64,000 nucleotides of DNA from Blastopirellula retiformator (GTDB lineage: Bacteria > Planctomycetota > Planctomycetia > Pirellulales > Pirellulaceae), in NCBI RefSeq assembly GCF_007859755.1, contig NZ_SJPF01000004.1:908898-972897 (forward strand), read 5' to 3'. This document shows positions 7,392-14,609 of this stretch, piece after piece. The notes under the pieces were generated by a model that saw only the letters and a list, made by a program, of their open reading frames with translations, searched no databases and was not told the DNA's origin. The position numbers and the translations under genes were made by a program. Numbering within the stretch: position 1 is the stretch's first letter; the number at the start of each line of letters is the position of its first letter.

Positions 7392-9313
7392 CGTTTAACA
7401 GATCAAACTTTTCGAGAAACATCACCAAATCCATAACTGTTTCACGACGCAATTTTGTGGCGAATACCGCGGCCGTCGGAACACTCGCATTCATTGGTCA
7501 ACAAGAAAGCCGAGCTCAGAGTATCCAAATGCAAACTCCCGATACGATTTTGTTCAATGGCAAAGTAACGACTCAAGATCCAACCAAGCCCGAAGTCTCC
7601 TCAGTTGGGATCTCCGGCGGGAAGGTCATTGCGATTGGCACGGATGATGAGATCCTAAAGCTGACAAATTCATCAACTCGGAAGATCGATTTAGAGAATC
7701 GCAGAGCCGTTCCAGGCCTAAACGACTCACATTTGCACGTCATACGTGCTGGATTGTTTTCAAATCTTGAGTTGCGTTGGGATGGTGTGCCCACAATTGC
7801 ACAGGCGTTGCGACAACTGAAAGAGCAGGCGCAGAGAACACCACCACCACAGTGGGTTCGCGTCATCGGAGGCTGGAATGAGTTCCAGTTCGCCGAAGGT
7901 AGGATGCCAACTTTCAAGGAGATTAATGATGCGGCGCCCGACACTCCCGTGTTTATTTTGCATCTGTATGATTCGGCGATGCTGAACAAGGCTGCGATTC
8001 GCGCGCTTGGCATGGATGAAAACACGCCCAACCCTCCTGGCGGTTTGGTGGTGAAGGACAGTCGTGGTAAACCAACGGGAATGTTGATTGCAGAACCGAA
8101 TGCATTGATCCTTTACTCAACGATTGCCAACGCCCCCAAGCTTTCTACGGAGGACCAACTGAATTCCTCGCGTCACTTCATGCGGGAACTGAATCGCTTC
8201 GGAGTAACCAGTGTCTCGGATGCGGGAGGAGGAGGGCAGAACTACCCCGACGACTACTCCGTTGTTCAGCAATTGGAGAAGAACGGGCACCTCACACTAC
8301 GTATTGCCTATAGCCTGTTTGCCCAGAAGCCCGGTGAAGAACTGAACGACTACACGCGTTGGCTTGGGTTGACGCATCCCGGTGACGGAACGGAATTGCT
8401 GCGTGTCAACGGAGCGGGCGAAAACTTGGTTTGGAGTGCGGCTGATTTCGAGAACTTCTTGCAACCGCGGCCAGATCTGCGCCCCGTGATGGAGTCTGAG
8501 CTTGAAGCGATCATCTTGAAACTAGCTGAGGCAAAATGGCCCTGGCGGATTCACGCGACCTACAACGAAACCATTGAGCGTTTTCTCAAAATTTTCGAGC
8601 GCGTCCATCGGGAACATCCGATTGACAACTTGGGTTGGTTCATCGACCACGCTGAGACGGTTTCCACGAAGAGCCTAGAACGCATTCAGAAGCTTGGTGG
8701 CGGGGTAGCAATCCAGCATCGCATGGCTTACCAAGGTGAATACTTTATCCGTCGCTATGGCATCGAAGAAGTTAAACGACATCCACCCATTCGCGAAATG
8801 CTGAAGATGGGGCTACCTGTCGGCGCGGGCACCGATGGAACCCGCGTCGCCAGTTATCATCCGTGGACTTGCCTATGGTGGTTGGTTACCGGACAGACCG
8901 TCGGCGGCACTAAGCTACACGGCGTTGAAGATTGCCTGACTAGAGAGGAAGCTCTTCGGCTGTACACGCAGGGCAGCGCTTGGTTCAGTGGTGAATCAGA
9001 TCACAAGGGCACCTTGTCGGTTGGTCAACTTGCGGACGTTGCAGTTCTTTCAGACGACTACTTCGCTGTGGAGGCAGACGATATCCGAAACATCGAAAGC
9101 GTTCTGACAGTGCTCGGTGGTAAGGTTGTCTACGGCACCGGCAAGTATGCCAAGCTGGCCCCTGAGCTTCCGCCTGTTAGTCCCGATTGGTCCCCCGTGA
9201 CACACTACGGCGGGTACGACAATTCTGGTCCTGCCGTCCCGATGCATACTCACACTCCAATTATGTCGGCAGACGGTAGAGCATGGGAAACCGGCTGTGG
9301 TTGTGGGGTCTAG
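7388..9313 (+). CDS. TAT-exported amidohydrolase (YtcJ-like)
   Basis: This 641-residue protein starts with GTG overlapping the TGA of the upstream gene. A twin-arginine leader is visible (SRRNFVANTAAVGTLAFIG from residue 19). The metal-dependent TIM-barrel amidohydrolase signature follows: HLH at residues 115-117, WRIHATYNE, FIDHAETV and a late GAGTDGTR. The layout matches the YtcJ/N-substituted formamide deformylase group. It probably hydrolyses a small amide or cyclic amide in the periplasm. Coupling with an isochorismatase-like hydrolase suggests stepwise breakdown of one nitrogen-containing compound, but the compound is not known. Confidence 0.9.
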   Translation: MTFNRSNFSRNITKSITVSRRNFVANTAAVGTLAFIGQQESRAQSIQMQTPDTILFNGKVTTQDPTKPEVSSVGISGGKVIAIGTDDEILKLTNSSTRKIDLENRRAVPGLNDSHLHVIRAGLFSNLELRWDGVPTIAQALRQLKEQAQRTPPPQWVRVIGGWNEFQFAEGRMPTFKEINDAAPDTPVFILHLYDSAMLNKAAIRALGMDENTPNPPGGLVVKDSRGKPTGMLIAEPNALILYSTIANAPKLSTEDQLNSSRHFMRELNRFGVTSVSDAGGGGQNYPDDYSVVQQLEKNGHLTLRIAYSLFAQKPGEELNDYTRWLGLTHPGDGTELLRVNGAGENLVWSAADFENFLQPRPDLRPVMESELEAIILKLAEAKWPWRIHATYNETIERFLKIFERVHREHPIDNLGWFIDHAETVSTKSLERIQKLGGGVAIQHRMAYQGEYFIRRYGIEEVKRHPPIREMLKMGLPVGAGTDGTRVASYHPWTCLWWLVTGQTVGGTKLHGVEDCLTREEALRLYTQGSAWFSGESDHKGTLSVGQLADVAVLSDDYFAVEADDIRNIESVLTVLGGKVVYGTGKYAKLAPELPPVSPDWSPVTHYGGYDNSGPAVPMHTHTPIMSADGRAWETGCGCGV

Positions 9314-9494
9314 TTTCTTGCGTCGTCTATTCGCTTCAACATTGCTGGTGTTCTTTGCACTGGGTGAAGAAAAGGACGGGGGCGAATGGCACTTTCCATG
9401 GTCACGGAAGACTCCATTGGAAATATCACCTGGGACATCCTAGGCTACTCAGATTACTATTAATTTCGTCCGAGCCAAGCGAAAGAGAAAAGCC

Positions 9495-9581
9495 ATGACG
9501 CCCACAGTCCCCCAGATGATGCCTGTCATCCTGTTTATCGCAGTTGCCGGCTGCAATCCCCTGCGCCTAGCAGTCCGTTGA
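9495..9581 (+). CDS. Very small putative lipoprotein, probably a truncated gene
   Basis: An ATG after GAAAGAGAAAAG opens a 28-residue frame ending in a lipobox-like VAGC followed by nine residues. The stop lies inside the CAGTCCGTTGATTTTTTCAA hairpin that begins the second RAYT element. It may be the leader of a lipoprotein gene cut off by that repeat rather than a functional peptide. Confidence 0.3.
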   Translation: MTPTVPQMMPVILFIAVAGCNPLRLAVR

Positions 9582-9591
9582 TTTTTTCAAC
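9571..9591. repeat. Short hairpin CCGTTGA-TTTTT-TCAACGG
   Basis: A seven-base perfect stem flanks the left side of the second RAYT element. The reverse complement of about 4993-5018 is a near copy (CAGTCCGTTGATTTTCTCGA), so this is another dispersed palindrome family. Confidence 0.6.
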
Positions 9592-9594
9592 GGC

Positions 9595-9625
9595 GACAGA
9601 AAAGGGGACGGGGGTCTTTTCTGTC
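9595..9625. repeat. REP hairpin at the left end of the second RAYT element
   Basis: GACAGAAAAG and CTTTTCTGTC form a perfect 10-base stem around the loop GGGACGGGGGT. The hairpin overlaps the stop codon of the RAYT gene. Related sequences occur inverted at 10381-10402 and partially at about 9365-9385. Confidence 0.85.
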
Positions 9626-10301
9626 AATCCGATGTCTTCCGCGGCCGGCCGCGGCTGCGCAGAGTGTACTCTAGCCCGCTTTTTCGTGCGATCTTTTCCG
9701 TCCATTTCTCATTGCCGAACGGGCGGCCGCGGCTAACGCATTGGCGGAGCGCCGCCAGCTCTTTTTCGCTCAGCGGCTGATTGACCCGTTCAATCCATTT
9801 TGGCGACCGGGCGATCGGCCAGGCCGAGAGCAGTTTCGGTTCGCGATCCGATTTTTGCGACCAGCGAAACAGCGAACCGTACCGCCAATCTTCGGCCCGC
9901 TTCACCAGGTTCGCCCGCAGCGGGTTTCGTTCGACGTAGCGACAAACCGTCAGAAAGTGATCGTCGTCGGCGATCGGAAAGCTCTTGAACCGCGACTGGT
10001 ACAAATGCCCTTCGCCCGCGGTGTGATAGTGGGCGTGGTACCGCTGCGTGTGCGTGGCGGTCACCCAGCGCAACAATCGCCCCATCATGCCGTCTTCGGC
10101 TGGGCGAAGCACGAGGTGCCAATGATTGGGCATCAGCGTGAAAGAGAAAAGCTCGACCGGATAGCGCTCAAGCCCCTGGCCGAGCGTGCGGAGAAACGCG
10201 TCGTAGTCTTCCGGTTTGCGAAAAAGAGCCTGCCGGGCGTTACCGCGATTCAGCGTATGATAGATGGCGCCGGCTTCATCGGCGCGCTTTTGGCGAGGCA
10301 T
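9624..10301 (-). CDS. REP-associated tyrosine transposase (RAYT)
   Basis: This 225-residue paralogue of the gene at 1435 has HUH residues HWH at 60-62 and an intact nucleophile helix with Tyr122 (CRYVERNPLRANL). It should therefore be able to cleave single-stranded DNA at REP hairpins. A REP hairpin with a perfect 10-base stem overlaps the stop codon, and an inverted partner lies 80-100 bases upstream of the start, so a REP-RAYT-REP unit of about 810 bases is visible. The upstream partner abuts an interrupted IS256-type transposase fragment. Confidence 0.9.
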   Translation of the reverse strand: MPRQKRADEAGAIYHTLNRGNARQALFRKPEDYDAFLRTLGQGLERYPVELFSFTLMPNHWHLVLRPAEDGMMGRLLRWVTATHTQRYHAHYHTAGEGHLYQSRFKSFPIADDDHFLTVCRYVERNPLRANLVKRAEDWRYGSLFRWSQKSDREPKLLSAWPIARSPKWIERVNQPLSEKELAALRQCVSRGRPFGNEKWTEKIARKSGLEYTLRSRGRPRKTSD

Positions 10302-10380
10302 TTGTTGACTTTCAGCAGTTGCAATAGGATAGACTGGCTGAGAGGATGATAAGCGATTGGAAGCGGGATTGAAAGAGAAT

Positions 10381-10402
10381 TGACCCCCGTCCCCTTTTCT
10401 TC
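10381..10402. repeat. REP sequence at the right end of the second RAYT element
   Basis: TGACCCCCGTCCCCTTTTCT is the inverted counterpart of the hairpin at 9595. It lies exactly where the IS256-like reading frame loses its homology. Confidence 0.8.
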
Positions 10403-10405
10403 ACC

Positions 10406-10534
10406 CGCTTGAAGCATCCGCTGAGCCCCCTGTTGCACAATCCGATCAAGCAAACTGCGAGCGTCCTCCGGCTCCGGAAAAGCCACAACGTTGTCGTCTG
10501 TTCGCTCGGAAGGTTCTTTCGTATCCTGATTCAT
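10406..10534 (-). pseudogene. N-terminal fragment of an IS256-type transposase
   Basis: The ATG at 10534 opens a frame whose first 43 residues, including ARSLLDRIVQQGAQRMLQA, look like the conserved start of mutator/IS256 transposases. In those proteins this segment is followed by the conserved acidic N-terminal region. Here it changes directly into the REP sequence (GEEKGTG) and then into sequence upstream of the RAYT gene. The catalytic domain is absent, so it is a remnant. The family call rests on memory of the IS256 N-terminus and is moderate. Confidence 0.5.
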
Positions 10535-10830
10535 GGCGTATCCTCATGCCCACGTTGGGCGGCTGATGAAATGAAATCCACCAGCAGGATACGCCGCTTT
10601 TCACCTCTTCAGCTAGAACACGAGATTTGACAATAGCTCTTCTTTTTCGCTTGTTCGTCCACAGTTCGGACCTCCTTCAGGAACCATTATTCCGGTTCCC
10701 GCCACTGTCCGAAAGTCGTGGGCTATCGCACTGTCGATTTGATCGACTTGCAGTCAATCGATCTTCGCGCATGCCGGGATAATATTTCGACTGAGACAAA
10801 GTTCGATCAAGAGCCTAATTCCATTGATCG
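10535..10830. other. Gap between the transposase remnant and the first immunity gene
   Basis: About 300 bases without a supported gene. An inverted pair GGCGTATCCT and AGGATACGCC lies at about 10534-10543 and 10585-10594, around the upstream side of the IS256 fragment. The segment at 10649-10730 shares short stretches with 16577-16615 (CGCTTGTTCGTC and AAAGTCGTGGG followed by TATCGCA), so it may be the decayed end of another immunity gene. Confidence 0.4.
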
Positions 10831-11385
10831 TCAGGACCTAAAGTTTGACGGATAATGCTCTTGCAGTTTCAACAAATAAGGAATAGCGAATTGTTTAACT
10901 GCTGACATTGCCGTCTCCAGTGACGCATCGACTCTTGCTAAATCATTAGCTGCTATTTCGGGGGGCGGAGCAAGTGGATCATCTACAAGTATTTCTTCCA
11001 TGGTCATCTCATGCGTTGATTTTTCGTCTACTGTCCACCACACGTCAGCGTATGGTGGATAAAGGAACGGAAGTCTGAACAAGAACTCCCCGTCTATTGG
11101 AGAGTCCTTGAGCGAGCCATTTTCCGGATCAAAAGGCAGATAGATGGCGGACAGCGAGAAAGGGAAACGACCGTGGGTACTCCAAGCTACTTCCAGTGTG
11201 AATTCATCGTCTTTTGGGGAAATTAAAAGGACCAGAAACGTTGACACATCAGGTCGCAATGGTAGTGCGAAACAGTGAAACCCTCTTGGCAGCTTGACTG
11301 AAGCGTCCTTTGCGGATCCAGGCACAAGCTCCTGAAGCTTCTTGGTAAATTGTTGGACAACTCTCTTACTAAGAGTGCTGAGCAT
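10831..11385 (-). CDS. Candidate immunity protein for RHS tip 1
   Basis: This 184-residue protein is not recognised by family. It starts 18 bases after the stop of the RHS tip gene on the same strand, the usual place for the immunity partner of a polymorphic toxin. It is a soluble acidic-neutral protein with no signal peptide, which fits protection in the cytoplasm. A region with several prolines and aromatic residues (PFLYPPYADVWWTVDE at about 110-125) precedes a helical C-terminus. Function is inferred only from position. Confidence 0.6.
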   Translation of the reverse strand: MLSTLSKRVVQQFTKKLQELVPGSAKDASVKLPRGFHCFALPLRPDVSTFLVLLISPKDDEFTLEVAWSTHGRFPFSLSAIYLPFDPENGSLKDSPIDGEFLFRLPFLYPPYADVWWTVDEKSTHEMTMEEILVDDPLAPPPEIAANDLARVDASLETAMSAVKQFAIPYLLKLQEHYPSNFRS

Positions 11386-11403
11386 GAAGAAATTCCTCGC
11401 AAA

Positions 11404-12372
11404 TCACATTCCGAAATACAACCGCAACACTTGATAAAGCCCATTAATCCCGTCGGCAAATTGTACTCTATTGAAGAGATCGTCGCCTAGTGTCCTTTGC
11501 AGTCGATTGAGAGTTGAAACAGAGGGAGCACGCATACTCCATACCGTTATGTTGCCGCCATTCGCATTCGACATTGAAGTGATTTGATTTACGAGCCGAG
11601 TGAATGAACTTCCAAATTTCTGGGGGATCGAGTATTTTATTTCAAGTTGCATAATTCGATCTCCTCTTCTTAGGATGAAGTCGATTAGATTTCTACCGAC
11701 CCTTTGATTTCGTAGGACTGCCTCAAAACGGAACATAGAAATCACGTTTTGTGCAAAACGTTCTGTGTGCCTTCCAACCGCCTGCCAGTATCGGCCTAAT
11801 ATTGTTCCCCCTGCAGCAAACGCGGATTGTGCCCGTGCCGCTTGAAGTGACATATATCTTTGGGCTCCCAACGCCAAAGAAGTAAGGGATAACCCGCTAG
11901 GATCCGCCCCCATTACCGGGTTCCCATGCGTATACAAATACTTATGGAAACTCTGCGGATCCTGGGAATTCCCCGCAAACGGATCCAATCGATTAAACCG
12001 CCCCGAGTTCGGATCGTAATACCGAGCCCGCAAATACTGCTGGCCGATCCGAGAATCGAATTGTTCGCCACTGTAGAGCAGCGTGGTGAGGGCGGCGGCT
12101 TCGGTGGTTCCTACTACCCCAGCGATCGCGTTGCGAATCGCCAGCATCTGGCCGTAGGCTTCGTAGGTGTAGACCTGGGCAATCGCGGCGGCTGCATCGT
12201 AGAGGACTTTTACGCTGCTATGCCCGTCGTGGCCGAAGATGTGGGTCGTTGGCGTGACAGGGACACCGCCGGTGTACTCGGTGACGGTTTGGCTGATTTC
12301 ATCGTGGCCGAAGTTGTATTCGATTACCTTGACGATGTTGCCCTGGTCGTCGTAGATGGCCTCCTTGATCAC
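11404..12372 (-). CDS. RHS C-terminal fragment with putative nuclease toxin tip 1
   Basis: The first 155 residues or so are RHS core (FGHDGHSSVKVLYD, YSGEQFDSRIGQQYLRARYY) ending in the conserved junction FNRLDPF...KYLYTHGNPVMGADPSG. The 165 residues after the junction are a variable tip. It contains NLIDFILRRGD followed by LEIKYS, which fits a PD-(D/E)XK nuclease core (Asp, then Glu-x-Lys). The frame begins only because of a 2-bp insertion at about 12381 that breaks it from the upstream RHS segment at 12369-13215. The toxin could still be made from the internal GTG, by frameshifting, or after reversion. An immunity candidate follows. Confidence 0.75.
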   Translation of the reverse strand: MIKEAIYDDQGNIVKVIEYNFGHDEISQTVTEYTGGVPVTPTTHIFGHDGHSSVKVLYDAAAAIAQVYTYEAYGQMLAIRNAIAGVVGTTEAAALTTLLYSGEQFDSRIGQQYLRARYYDPNSGRFNRLDPFAGNSQDPQSFHKYLYTHGNPVMGADPSGLSLTSLALGAQRYMSLQAARAQSAFAAGGTILGRYWQAVGRHTERFAQNVISMFRFEAVLRNQRVGRNLIDFILRRGDRIMQLEIKYSIPQKFGSSFTRLVNQITSMSNANGGNITVWSMRAPSVSTLNRLQRTLGDDLFNRVQFADGINGLYQVLRLYFGM

Positions 12373-13215
12373 CTGCTGGTATAGCCGGTCGGGTTTTGGT
12401 GGTCGACCAGGTACTCGGTGTCGGTCGTCTCGTCCCAGGTGCCGTTGGCGTCGGTATCGACTTGATGCTTGGCACTGACGCGGATGCCGGTGGCGTCGTA
12501 GTCGTAGGTCGTCTTTTCGATTCGTGATGCAGTACCACTGGTGTAAGTGGTGACCGTGGCCGTATACAACCGACCTTGCAGGTCGTACTCAAACGACGTC
12601 TGCGAAGTGTTCTGGGAAGCTGAATTGTCAAAGACCGTTTTCGACGTCTGTTGCGTATGGTCGTAGGCGTAGGTGGTGGTGACGTCGACCGTGCTGTCAT
12701 TATTGACATCTCGCTCTTCGGTTTGCAAGCGATCGTTGGCGTCATACAGGTAGGCGATCGCCTCGTCGACGTTGCCATCGAAGTCGCTGTCGAGTTCCTT
12801 CTTGGTGCGATTGCCGACCAGGTCGTACTCGAACCATTCGGTCTGATCGAACTGGTTGTCGAAGTGATCGATCGATTCTTCGACAAGTCGGCCTAGCTCG
12901 TCATAGGTCCAGTCGATATCGACGACATGGGGTTCAGGCGTGCCGTTTTCGTCGGAGTCGAGCCAGTACGTTTCCGTGACGCCGGTACGCTTGCCATCGG
13001 CCCGCACTTCGTAGCCGAACTCAGCGAGCTTATCGTTATCGGAAAGGTCGTCCGGCGTTGCGTCCGGAGCGTAGTGGGTGAGGACATCGAGCCGATTGAG
13101 CTCGTCGTAAACGTAGTCCTCGATCACGCCGCCCGGCAAGTGCGTTTCGTCCAGGTTGCCACGCAGGTCGTACTTATAGGTGGTGGCCAGTGGGTCGTCG
13201 AGCGACGGAGAACGA
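12369..13215 (-). pseudogene. RHS core fragment, 5'-truncated and frameshifted from tip 1
   Basis: The frame is open from about 13198 to the TGA at 12369 and has no credible start; the ATG-less beginning follows a stop. It encodes YD-type RHS repeats (YVYDELNRLDVL, FEYDLVGNRTKKE, FEYDLQGRLYTATV) with embedded DSDFDGNVDE and DANGTWDE calcium-site-like loops. It ends GYTSR-stop where the intact second copy reads GYQQVIKE. The difference is an extra TA (GGTATAGCC here against GGTAGCC at 15918). The N-terminal part of a full RHS protein is missing, so this is an orphan module. Confidence 0.8.
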
Positions 13216-13272
13216 GATCATTGAGTCATGATACCGCATCTTGTTCATTATTTGCCGTTTTTTTCGATCAAG

Positions 13273-13785
13273 CTATTCCGTTCGAACAGCCAGGAGGGCC
13301 AAGCCATCACTGGCTACCGACTCTACGATTTCGAGCAACTCTTCTTGCAACACGCGTAGTTCGCGCCGTTCGGATAGGCCTGCACTCTTGACATGCTTTT
13401 GAAGATTGGCCGCTTGCGTCGAATCTAGATAACGCATGCCTTCGCAGTTCGGGGCAGAGGCGGACACGTGTTCTTGAAAATAGTCCCAAAAGCTTGCTTC
13501 TTCTAAATCACTATCGCTGCGTACATCTTGGTATGGAAGCGTTATTGGTTCGGCCAACGATTCAAGCAGCCACAAATAGATACCGATGGAAACTGAATCA
13601 GGCGGTTCTGGCCACAAGCCTCGGGCACTTTCCTCGACCCGATCCCGGAATACGCTCGATGCTTTCGGATCGAGCGTTCCTTTTTGCAGTGCTTTGGCTA
13701 CGATTTGATTGGCAAGTCCCGCGGGCTCTGTCACTGGAAGAGGATACTTGGCGAAATCGACGGCGAAGAAATAGATCGATGGCAT
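13273..13785 (-). CDS. Hypothetical protein following immunity candidate 2
   Basis: This 170-residue protein is not recognised. It starts 16 bases after the stop of the 263-residue gene at 13801 and ends just before the 5'-truncated RHS fragment at 13215. It is mostly helical by eye, with a C-terminal stretch rich in Glu, Arg and Leu (RRELRVLQEELLEIVES). In an RHS tip array it is most simply a second immunity gene or the immunity gene of a lost tip. Confidence 0.55.
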   Translation of the reverse strand: MPSIYFFAVDFAKYPLPVTEPAGLANQIVAKALQKGTLDPKASSVFRDRVEESARGLWPEPPDSVSIGIYLWLLESLAEPITLPYQDVRSDSDLEEASFWDYFQEHVSASAPNCEGMRYLDSTQAANLQKHVKSAGLSERRELRVLQEELLEIVESVASDGLALLAVRTE

Positions 13786-13800
13786 CGACTCAGTCCTCGA

Positions 13801-14592
13801 CTAAGGGGCAATACCGATCGAACGATGGGTAATCAGCCGGGCAGCCGTCTCGAAGGGAAAATCCAAATCTTGCCAACCCTTCTCCCATGCCAATCCTACC
13901 AGAACGGATTCCAGTTTCGCCGTGGCATCGAGAAGAACGTTATTCTCGCAGGCAGAACTATTCACGAATCGATCCGTCGAGGCGATGATGGACTGGGTAA
14001 ATTTGGCCTGATCATCGTTCTGCAGGGCATGAAATGCCTGAAGCAAAAGCTTCGGTCGCTTTTTTCGCGAATTACCCAGTTGCGTGAGTTGCTGGGTGAC
14101 ATTCATTGGTTCACTTCGCATCGAAGAGGCAATGACCAACAGCAAGTCTCCATGCAGTGGTTCCTCTGGAATTGCCATGGGTTCGACCTGAAGCTGCGGT
14201 ACGAGGTAATCCGCGAATTGAGTTCGAACTTCGTGCTGATTGCTAAGGGAAGCCAATAGAAACGAACGTAGAGAAACTGTGTACCATTCTACTTTAGGAG
14301 CAGCAGCTAAGATCTTTGGGCCAACGAGATTGAAATAAAGCTCTGCTAGTTCGAGCCCCTTTTGGCAATATGCGAGTGCTGGAGTTTCATACGGAAATCC
14401 AAAATGACGTATCGTCAATCCCCACATGCAACTAGTTATTGCTCGTAAGGCACGATCGGTACGTTGTTCATCGTCACTCGCCCTGTCAACTCGTTTGTTA
14501 AACCGCGATACATCTCCATCGAAATACTCTAGCTGCTCCCTAAGGTTCGGAGAAAGTTCTTGTCCGGTCACGTCGAAATACGTTTTGGTCAT
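13801..14592 (-). CDS. Candidate immunity protein for RHS tip 2
   Basis: This 263-residue protein starts 17 bases after the stop of the second RHS tip. It is predominantly helical by eye, with repeated Leu-Ala-rich segments (ALAYCQKGLELAELYFNLVGP, SLRSFLLASLSNQHEV), no signal peptide and no membrane segment. The layout recalls large helical immunity families such as Imm49, but this is a guess. Its role is inferred from position directly behind the toxin. Confidence 0.6.
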   Translation of the reverse strand: MTKTYFDVTGQELSPNLREQLEYFDGDVSRFNKRVDRASDDEQRTDRALRAITSCMWGLTIRHFGFPYETPALAYCQKGLELAELYFNLVGPKILAAAPKVEWYTVSLRSFLLASLSNQHEVRTQFADYLVPQLQVEPMAIPEEPLHGDLLLVIASSMRSEPMNVTQQLTQLGNSRKKRPKLLLQAFHALQNDDQAKFTQSIIASTDRFVNSSACENNVLLDATAKLESVLVGLAWEKGWQDLDFPFETAARLITHRSIGIAP

Positions 14593-14609
14593 ATGGCTCC
14601 TCGGTTGAT

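Noticed and set aside
9303-9443. 46-residue frame overlapping the end of the amidohydrolase gene, starting with a GTG
   Set aside because: It has a hydrophobic stretch, but its middle is a partial REP sequence and there is no good ribosome site.
12651-12896. Plus-strand frame rich in Val and Gly inside the RHS fragment
   Set aside because: The minus strand encodes clear YD-type RHS repeats here, and the same shadow appears in the second copy.
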